DNA of 7,667 bases. Source: Streptosporangiaceae bacterium. GTDB lineage: Bacteria; Actinomycetota; Actinomycetes; Streptosporangiales; Streptosporangiaceae. The notes beneath the pieces are model-generated. The model saw only the letters and a list, made by a program, of their open reading frames with translations. It did no database searches and was not told where the DNA came from. Below are positions 1 to 7,667 of the stretch, in pieces (position 1 is the stretch's first letter; each line of letters opens with the position of its first letter). Made by a program: the position numbers and the translations under genes. The stretch lies in contig JAICWX010000379.1 of assembly GCA_025934635.1 (NCBI GenBank), positions 1 to 7,667 of the forward strand, written 5' to 3'.

Positions 1-1
1 C

Positions 2-388
2 GACACGGACCGGTTCCTGCGCAGCAACCCCGGGCTGGCCTCGCGGTTCAGCACCCGGGTGACCTTCCCCAGCTACCAGCCCGCTGACCTGGTGCAGATC
101 TCGAACCTGCTGGCCGAGCAGGCCGGGGACATGTTCGACCCGGCCGCCAAGCAGGTGCTCGGGGCCATCTTCCGGCAGACCTGCGAGACCGGCCGGATCG
201 ACGAGCTGGGTAACGGCCGGTTCGCCCGGTCCCTGTTCGAGCGGGCCTGCGCCTGCCGGGACGTCCGGGTGGTGCGGCTGGGCGAGAACGCCACCGCGGC
301 CGACCTGACCACGCTGACCGCGGCGGACGTGGAGATGGCCTACCGCGACCTGGCCCCGCGGGACCCGCTGCCGATCCCCCCGCAGTGA
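2..388 (+). CDS. CbxX/CfqX-type AAA ATPase, C-terminal fragment
   Basis: This is the last 128 codons of a gene that begins before the window. The fragment opens with FLRSNPGLASRF (14-49), the hallmark of CbxX/CfqX AAA ATPases, a group that includes RuBisCO activase CbbX and the type VII secretion ATPase EccA. The Arg of SRF (44-46) is the likely arginine finger. The following helical lid contains LGNGRFARSLFERA, where the family carries its sensor-2 region. The Walker A and B motifs must lie upstream and cannot be checked. Such proteins form ring oligomers that remodel partner proteins using ATP. The partner is unknown here; no ESX or carboxysome gene is in view. In actinomycetes these modules often sit at the end of long multidomain proteins, so full length is uncertain. 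The gene ends in TGA 18 nt before the next gene, in the same frame, which suggests co-transcription. Confidence 0.88.
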   Translation, partial: DTDRFLRSNPGLASRFSTRVTFPSYQPADLVQISNLLAEQAGDMFDPAAKQVLGAIFRQTCETGRIDELGNGRFARSLFERACACRDVRVVRLGENATAADLTTLTAADVEMAYRDLAPRDPLPIPPQ

Positions 389-406
389 CCACGCCACAAT
401 GACCAG

Positions 407-4027
<3,621 letters not shown>

Positions 4028-4041
4028 GGTTCGTCGCGCCG
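4028..4041. other. Convergent gene junction with no clear terminator
   Basis: The stop codons of the oxoprolinase gene (TGA) and the minus-strand gene (TAA) face each other across 14 nt. A short palindrome, GCCGTTACGGC (4038-4048), covers the minus-strand stop codon, but its loop would be tiny and no T-run follows on either strand. I see no convincing intrinsic terminator, so transcription from either side may read into the other gene as antisense, or end by a Rho-type mechanism. Confidence 0.5.
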
Positions 4042-5673
4042 TTACGGCTCGTCGGCTTCGAGCTCGCGCAGCACCGCGATCAGGGCGGCCTCGTCGCCGC
4101 TGGTGTGGTCGAGCACGGCCATCAGCGCGTGCAGCACCAGGTGGCGGTCCTGGCCGGCGTCGAGCAGCCGCTGGGCGGCCTCCCACAGCTCGGGCGGGTC
4201 ACCGCGCCAGAGCCGGTCGGCCAGCACGGTGTGCCGCTCGATGTGCCGGCCCACCCCGCCGGGGGCGGGGGTGGCGTGGTCGGCGGCGATCAGCGCCCGC
4301 CGGTCGCGCGGGTCGGCCGGGTCCAGGATGGACAGGTCGCTACCGGAGTGCCAGCCCTCCAGGACCGGGAACGCGAACGCCCGCCGCGGCAGCGCCTCCA
4401 GGTCGGCGTCCGGCAGCAGCCGCCGGACCAGCGCGTAGTCCAGGCCGAACTCGGCCGGGTCGCGGTAGGCCTGGGCGAACCGGCTGATCGAGTTGAACAC
4501 GGCCTCGAGCGAGTCGGTGATGGCCGCCTCGCTCAGCCCGCGGCGGCGGCCCGCCCAGCGCACCCACACGGCCAGCACGTGCGGCATCGCGTCCTGCTCG
4601 GCGAACGACAGCATCACCTTGCGCGGCAGCCAGCCGAGCAGGAAGGCCTCCACCTTGGTGGGGCTCATCCGCAGCGGCCGCCCGAAGTCCTTGTCGCAGC
4701 CGTAGTCGATGATCCGGTCGGCGCAGTGGCTGGCCGCCCCGCGGTCCGACAGGTCCTCGGCCTCGTCGGAAGCGAGGAACTCGGCCGCCAGCATGGCCCG
4801 GCGGTCCTTGCTCCAGGCCTGCCGCCGCCCGGTCACGTTCAGCGGCCCGGTGGCGGACAGGGTGGCCGTCAGCGAGCGGCCCCGGAACGGCGGCAGCGCC
4901 CTGATCCGGGCCCGGATGAACGCGTGGTACGACGGGAAGGACTCGCTGACCGTCGGGTCGTTCACCGAGTCGGTCACGGTCAGCGCGGTCTCCAGCATGT
5001 GCCGCGCCTGGCCGGCGTCCACCGGCCGGAACGCGTACTTGCCCTCGGCCCCGCGCTGGCTGCTGGCCTCGCGGCAGTGATCGAGCAGCTTGCCCACCCG
5101 GGAGGTGACCCAGCCGTCCTTGATCATGCCGTCCGCGTTGTAGTCGATCACCGAGACCAGCGCGTGGGATTCCTCCCCGGCGTAGCTGAACACGCAGATG
5201 ATCTCGTCGGTGTCACCGAGGTCATCCGGGTTGACGTAGCACTCGGCCGCGGTGACCGCGCCCAGGTGCTCGGCCCAGCCGGGGCAGGGCACGCCGGCCT
5301 CGATCAGCTCCAGGGCGGCCCGCTCGGCCTTGGCCGCCTGCCGGGAGGTGCCGAGGCAGGCGATGCCGGACAGCAGGGCCAGCGCCGCCGGGCTGCGCTG
5401 CTCGGCCGCGTAGTCGACCAGTCCCTCGCCGACCAGCTGCTCGACGGTGGCCGCGCGCCGGCCGCCGCCGCGCTGGCCCCACCAGGTGCCGAGCAGCTCG
5501 CTGACCATGAGCTCGGCGTCGAGCGGGCTGCGTACGGCCAGCAGCTCGCGCGCCGCGCGCAGCAGCTCGGCGAAGAGCGCGTTAGGCGGCGGGCCGCCCC
5601 GCCGCTGGCCGCCCCCGGAACCGCCGGGGGGCTGGCCGGGGGGTGGCTGGCTTCGTCGGCTCTGCGGGCTCAC
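4042..5673 (-). CDS. Conserved actinobacterial protein of unknown function (543 aa)
   Basis: I cannot assign a function. The protein opens with about 30 Pro/Gly/Arg-rich, probably disordered residues, then is helical and globular with no signal peptide or membrane segment. Distinctive stretches are DEIICVFSYAGEESHALV (156-173) followed by SVIDYNADGMIKDGWV; HCADRIIDYGCDKDFGRPL (316-334) followed by SPTKVEAFLLGWLPRKV; and a C-terminal segment near 481-520 with GDPPELWEAAQRLLDAG and DRHLVLHALMAVL. From memory, similar DYGCD/SPVKVE/WVPRK wording and a DPPE...DRH..LH tail occur in uncharacterised actinobacterial proteins, but this was not checked. The start is GTG with GAGAGG eight nt upstream; the stop is TAA. 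A 568-codon open frame on the opposite strand (4105-5811) is a GC-driven shadow. The gene converges with the oxoprolinase gene and diverges from the phosphatase gene, so it is probably monocistronic. Confidence 0.85.
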   Translation of the reverse strand: MSPQSRRSQPPPGQPPGGSGGGQRRGGPPPNALFAELLRAARELLAVRSPLDAELMVSELLGTWWGQRGGGRRAATVEQLVGEGLVDYAAEQRSPAALALLSGIACLGTSRQAAKAERAALELIEAGVPCPGWAEHLGAVTAAECYVNPDDLGDTDEIICVFSYAGEESHALVSVIDYNADGMIKDGWVTSRVGKLLDHCREASSQRGAEGKYAFRPVDAGQARHMLETALTVTDSVNDPTVSESFPSYHAFIRARIRALPPFRGRSLTATLSATGPLNVTGRRQAWSKDRRAMLAAEFLASDEAEDLSDRGAASHCADRIIDYGCDKDFGRPLRMSPTKVEAFLLGWLPRKVMLSFAEQDAMPHVLAVWVRWAGRRRGLSEAAITDSLEAVFNSISRFAQAYRDPAEFGLDYALVRRLLPDADLEALPRRAFAFPVLEGWHSGSDLSILDPADPRDRRALIAADHATPAPGGVGRHIERHTVLADRLWRGDPPELWEAAQRLLDAGQDRHLVLHALMAVLDHTSGDEAALIAVLRELEADEP

Positions 5674-5681
5674 CCTGATAG

Positions 5682-5687
5682 CCTCTC
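5682..5687 (-). promoter_or_regulatory. Ribosome binding site of the 543-aa gene
   Basis: On the minus strand GAGAGG lies eight nt before the GTG at 5673. It supports this start over internal ones. Confidence 0.6.
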
Positions 5688-5712
5688 AGATCTGGACATG
5701 CGGACGCTATGC

Positions 5713-5738
5713 TACGTTGTCATGCCCGCTGTGATTCC
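5713..5738 (-). promoter_or_regulatory. Candidate SigR-like promoter for the 543-aa gene
   Basis: Reading the minus strand, GGAAT (5738-5734) is followed after 18 nt by GTA (5715-5713). The streptomycete SigR (oxidative and disulfide stress) pattern is GGAAT-N18-GTT, so one base differs. Transcription would start near 5706, about 33 nt before the GTG, leaving room for the GAGAGG ribosome binding site. The position fits a promoter, but the motif is short and inexact and chance matches are common. Confidence 0.25.
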
Positions 5739-5816
5739 GGCTTCTAGACCATACGCGCCACGCCGGCCCAGTTGCCGGCTCGGCGGCGGCGGGTATGTCG
5801 TGCGGCCGTGACCGGC

Positions 5817-5871
5817 GTTCGCTGTTCGCGAATCCGCACACCTGGCCGCACTAAGTGCCGGACTGTGGCAC
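5817..5871. promoter_or_regulatory. Cluster of small inverted and direct repeats, possible operator or alternative RNA hairpins
   Basis: The segment holds GTTCGC twice (5817-5822, 5824-5829), the palindrome TTCGCGAA (5825-5832), the near-palindrome GCACTAAGTGC (5848-5858), and GTGCC...GGCAC (5855-5859 with 5867-5871). The last two share the bases GTGC, so they could form only one at a time. GCAC occurs three times (5836, 5848, 5868). It lies just before the candidate plus-strand promoter, where an operator would be expected. The arms are short, so chance is possible. Confidence 0.3.
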
Positions 5872-5873
5872 GC

Positions 5874-5901
5874 TTGATTGGTTGGCAGCGGGAAAGATGA
5901 T
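5874..5901 (+). promoter_or_regulatory. Candidate sigma-70-type promoter for the leader ORF and phosphatase gene
   Basis: TTGATT (5874-5879) and GATGAT (5896-5901) each match four of six bases of the -35 and -10 consensus, with a 16-nt spacer. Transcription would begin near 5908, immediately at the AAGGAG ribosome binding site, which is tight for ribosome loading. The real promoter could therefore lie further upstream. Confidence 0.25.
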
Positions 5902-5908
5902 CCCGGGG

Positions 5909-5914
5909 AAGGAG
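5909..5914 (+). promoter_or_regulatory. Strong ribosome binding site of the leader ORF
   Basis: AAGGAG stands six nt before the ATG at 5921, an ideal spacing. It is 41 nt away from the phosphatase GTG, too far to serve that start directly, so it points to the short ORF as the first translated frame. Confidence 0.65.
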
Positions 5915-5920
5915 CCGCCC

Positions 5921-5959
5921 ATGGCAGCCCCCGGCGCGGTACAACGGTGTTCGTCGTGA
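5921..5959 (+). CDS. Short leader ORF (12 aa) overlapping the phosphatase start
   Basis: ATG at 5921 opens a 12-residue frame, MAAPGAVQRCSS, ending at TGA 5957-5959. It has the best Shine-Dalgarno in the intergenic region. Its stop overlaps the phosphatase GTG as GTGA, the arrangement seen in translationally coupled gene pairs. An in-frame ATG at 5897 would extend it to 20 residues but lacks a properly spaced ribosome site. No run of one amino acid points to amino-acid attenuation. The likely role is to deliver ribosomes to the phosphatase start, which has no ribosome site of its own. The alternative is that the ribosome site and ATG are coincidental and the phosphatase starts elsewhere. Confidence 0.45.
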   Translation: MAAPGAVQRCSS

Positions 5960-7667
5960 GCATGGATACTTCCGTGCCCAGGCAGCGTGACGCCTCAGAT
6001 GCCGCACTGGTGGACATGCTGACGCTGGAGGCGCCGGTCGGTTTGGCCCTGTTCGGGCCCGACCTGCGTTTCCGCTGGGTGAATGCCGCCTTGGTGCGGC
6101 TCGGCGAGAACGCCGAAGCCGTCCCCCTGGGTTCGGAAGCACTGGGTTCGGAAGCACTGGGCCCGGAAGCACTGGGCCCGGAAGTTCTGAGCCCAGAAGC
6201 ACTGGGCCCGGAAGTCCCCGCGGTGGCCGCCCCCGCGCACCCGTCCGCCTGTCACGGCCTGCTGCCCTCCGAGGCCTGGCCCGGGCCGGTCGCGGCCCGG
6301 GCGGAGGCCGCGCTGCGCAAGGTGCTGGGCGAGGGCGCGCCGCTGACCGAGAGCGGCTACCCCGCGGTTTCGGTGTCCAGAGATCCCGCCGTCCCGGGCG
6401 AGCCCGCGGCCGAGGACGTGTCCGGCTGCGCCTCCTGGTACCCGGTGCACGACGCGGCCGGGCAGCTGCTCGGCGTCGGCCTGATCCTGCTCAACGTGGC
6501 CGGCCCGTCGGCCGAGGCCGCCGAGGCGGCGGCCGCGGCCGCCGCCGAGATCCGGCGCAGCGAGGAGCGGTACCGCTCGCTGGTGCAGGGCGGCGCGCAG
6601 GTGGTCTGGGTGGCGGCGGCGGACGGCTCGATGAAGGAAGACTCGCCGGAGTGGCGCTGGATCACCGGCCAGTCCCAGGAGCAGTACACCGGGTTCGGCT
6701 GGCTGGACGCGGTGCACCCGGAGGACCGGGAGCGGGTGGAGCGGGACTGGCGGGAGTGCGTCAGGACCGGGAAGATCTGCGACGACCGCTACCGGATCCG
6801 CACCAAGGGCGGCTCCTACCGGCACTATGACGTGCGCGCGGTGCCGATCGAGCGGGACGGCAAGATCGCCGAGTGGGTCGGCGCCTGCACCGACGTGACC
6901 AGCCAGCGCGAGGCCGAGGAGATGCGCGGCCGGCTGACCGAGCAGCTGTCCGCCGCGGCGCTGCGCACGGCGCGGCTGCAGCAGGCCACCTCGATGCTGG
7001 CCGAGGCGCTGACGGTCGAGCAGGTGGTCGAGGTCATCACCGAGGTGGGCCGGACCGCCATCGGCGCGCTGCGCTCGGCGGTGGCGCTGCTGGACGGCGC
7101 CCGGCTGCGGGTGGTCAACGACGACCTGCGGGACGCGCCCGACTCGGCCGGCGGTGACCTGACGCTGGAATCGCCGGGCGTGATGACCCGGGCGATCTCG
7201 ACCCGGCGGCCGGTGCTGGTGGAAGACCCGGAGGACCTGCGCAGGCAGTTCGACGGCGAGCTCGAGATCGACCCGGAGCGGGTGGCGGCCTCCGACGAGC
7301 GGTCCTGGGTGGGGCTGCCGCTGCTGGCGGCGGGCGCGCCGCTGGGCGCGCTGCGGTTCTCCTTCGCCCGGCCGCGGAAGATCACCGAGGAGGAGCGGGT
7401 CTTCCTGGAGGCGCTGGCCGGGCAGTGCTCGCTGGCGGTGGAGCGGGCCGGCCTGTACGAGCGGGAGCACACCACGGCCGAGACGCTGCAGCGGAGCCTG
7501 CTGCCGGACCAGCTGCCCACGCTGCCGCGCCTGGTGCTGGAGGCGACCTACCGCCCGGTGGCCAAGAACATGGAGATCGGCGGCGACTGGTACGACGCGT
7601 TCCGGCTGGCCGACCAGCGGCTCGCGGTGGCGGTCGGCGACGTCATGGGCAAGGGGCTGACCGCGGC
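5956..7667 (+). CDS. PAS-PAS-GAF-SpoIIE family (PP2C-type) serine phosphatase, N-terminal part
   Basis: The frame is open to the right edge: 570 codons seen, the end of the gene missing. The first PAS domain covers about residues 20-181, starting LEAPVGLALFGPDLRFRWVN and closing with SWYPVHDAAGQLLGVG. It is interrupted by six pentapeptide repeats at 58-87. An Ala/Glu helix (186-198) leads to a second PAS domain (about 206-315) with WLDAVHPEDRERV and GACTDVT. A helical linker and a GAF domain (about 345-496) follow. LQRSLLP (511-517) opens the SpoIIE/RsbU-type phosphatase, with GGDWYD (D544) and GDVMGKG (D562) as metal-binding motifs. Such proteins dephosphorylate anti-sigma-factor antagonists in response to sensed signals. 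No membrane segment is seen. The GTG at 5956 is chosen because it overlaps the leader ORF stop; GTG 5947, ATG 5962 and TTG 5878 are in-frame alternatives. About 170 residues of catalytic domain, perhaps also an HATPase domain, lie outside. Confidence 0.92.
   Translation, partial: MSMDTSVPRQRDASDAALVDMLTLEAPVGLALFGPDLRFRWVNAALVRLGENAEAVPLGSEALGSEALGPEALGPEVLSPEALGPEVPAVAAPAHPSACHGLLPSEAWPGPVAARAEAALRKVLGEGAPLTESGYPAVSVSRDPAVPGEPAAEDVSGCASWYPVHDAAGQLLGVGLILLNVAGPSAEAAEAAAAAAAEIRRSEERYRSLVQGGAQVVWVAAADGSMKEDSPEWRWITGQSQEQYTGFGWLDAVHPEDRERVERDWRECVRTGKICDDRYRIRTKGGSYRHYDVRAVPIERDGKIAEWVGACTDVTSQREAEEMRGRLTEQLSAAALRTARLQQATSMLAEALTVEQVVEVITEVGRTAIGALRSAVALLDGARLRVVNDDLRDAPDSAGGDLTLESPGVMTRAISTRRPVLVEDPEDLRRQFDGELEIDPERVAASDERSWVGLPLLAAGAPLGALRFSFARPRKITEEERVFLEALAGQCSLAVERAGLYEREHTTAETLQRSLLPDQLPTLPRLVLEATYRPVAKNMEIGGDWYDAFRLADQRLAVAVGDVMGKGLTA
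6127..6216 (+). repeat. Six tandem 15-bp units coding for LGSEA/LGPEA/LGPEV pentapeptides
   Basis: Six back-to-back 15-bp units read LGSEA, LGSEA, LGPEA, LGPEV, LSPEA and LGPEV. The units are nearly identical at DNA level (ctgggcccggaagca type) and use GCA and GAA codons that are uncommon around them. Being a multiple of three, gain or loss of units changes length without breaking the frame. They lie within the first PAS domain, between its early strands (FRWVN) and the helix AARAEAALRKVL, so they probably form an extended surface loop. Confidence 0.95.

Noticed and set aside
5708..5713. TATGCT as a -10 element on the plus strand
   Set aside because: No acceptable -35 hexamer is found 16-18 nt upstream, and it lies over 200 nt from the first start codon.
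4105..5811. Open frame of 568 codons on the plus strand opposite the 543-aa gene
   Set aside because: Its product is low-complexity (rich in Arg, Val, Gly, Pro and Gln) with no domain, as expected from the antisense frame of a high-GC gene. The minus-strand frame has structured motifs, a ribosome site and a normal start.
5722..5811. 29-codon ORF starting ATG in the divergent region
   Set aside because: It has no Shine-Dalgarno and encodes a Pro/Arg/Gly-rich peptide with no recognisable feature.
5866..5883. TGGCACG followed by TTG, resembling a sigma-54 promoter
   Set aside because: The -12 element is wrong in sequence and spacing, and actinobacteria generally lack sigma-54.
5995..7470. Open frame of 491 codons on the minus strand
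   Set aside because: It lies opposite clear PAS, GAF and SpoIIE sequence. Its Arg/His/Gly-rich product, including the FRAQC-type repeats, is only the antisense reading of the pentapeptide repeat and flanks.

Overview
The window is very GC-rich DNA with strong G/C preference at third codon positions, frequent GTG starts and actinomycete-type protein families. It most likely comes from an actinomycete chromosome; genus cannot be told from the sequence. There is no rRNA, tRNA, CRISPR array, insertion sequence or phage gene, and it reads as ordinary chromosome.

Layout: (1) 2-388, plus strand, is the C-terminal end of a CbxX/CfqX-type AAA ATPase whose start lies off the left edge. (2) 407-4027, plus strand, follows after 18 nt in the same reading frame. 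It encodes a single 1206-residue protein of the hydantoinase/5-oxoprolinase family, with the HyuA-like ATP-binding half and the HyuB-like half fused. (3) 4042-5673, minus strand, converges on it with a 14-nt gap and encodes a 543-residue protein of unknown function. (4) 5674-5955 is a divergent control region with small inverted repeats, a possible SigR-like promoter facing the minus-strand gene, and a short leader ORF. (5) 5956 to the right edge, plus strand, is the start of a PAS-PAS-GAF-SpoIIE (PP2C) signalling phosphatase, cut by the window end inside its catalytic domain. It is open to the window edge without a stop.

How the parts may work together: the AAA gene and the oxoprolinase gene are probably co-transcribed, but nothing shows a shared pathway. 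The phosphatase is expected to act in a sensor-regulated partner-switching circuit, dephosphorylating an anti-sigma-factor antagonist. The 543-residue gene and the phosphatase gene are divergent and share one intergenic region, so they could be regulated together.

Points most worth a second look: a 12-codon leader ORF with a strong ribosome binding site whose TGA overlaps the phosphatase GTG start (GTGA); six 15-bp repeats coding for an LGPEA-type pentapeptide inside the first PAS domain; and a sharp change in Glu/Lys codon choice between the HyuA and HyuB halves of the oxoprolinase gene. No clearly new multi-gene system is visible.
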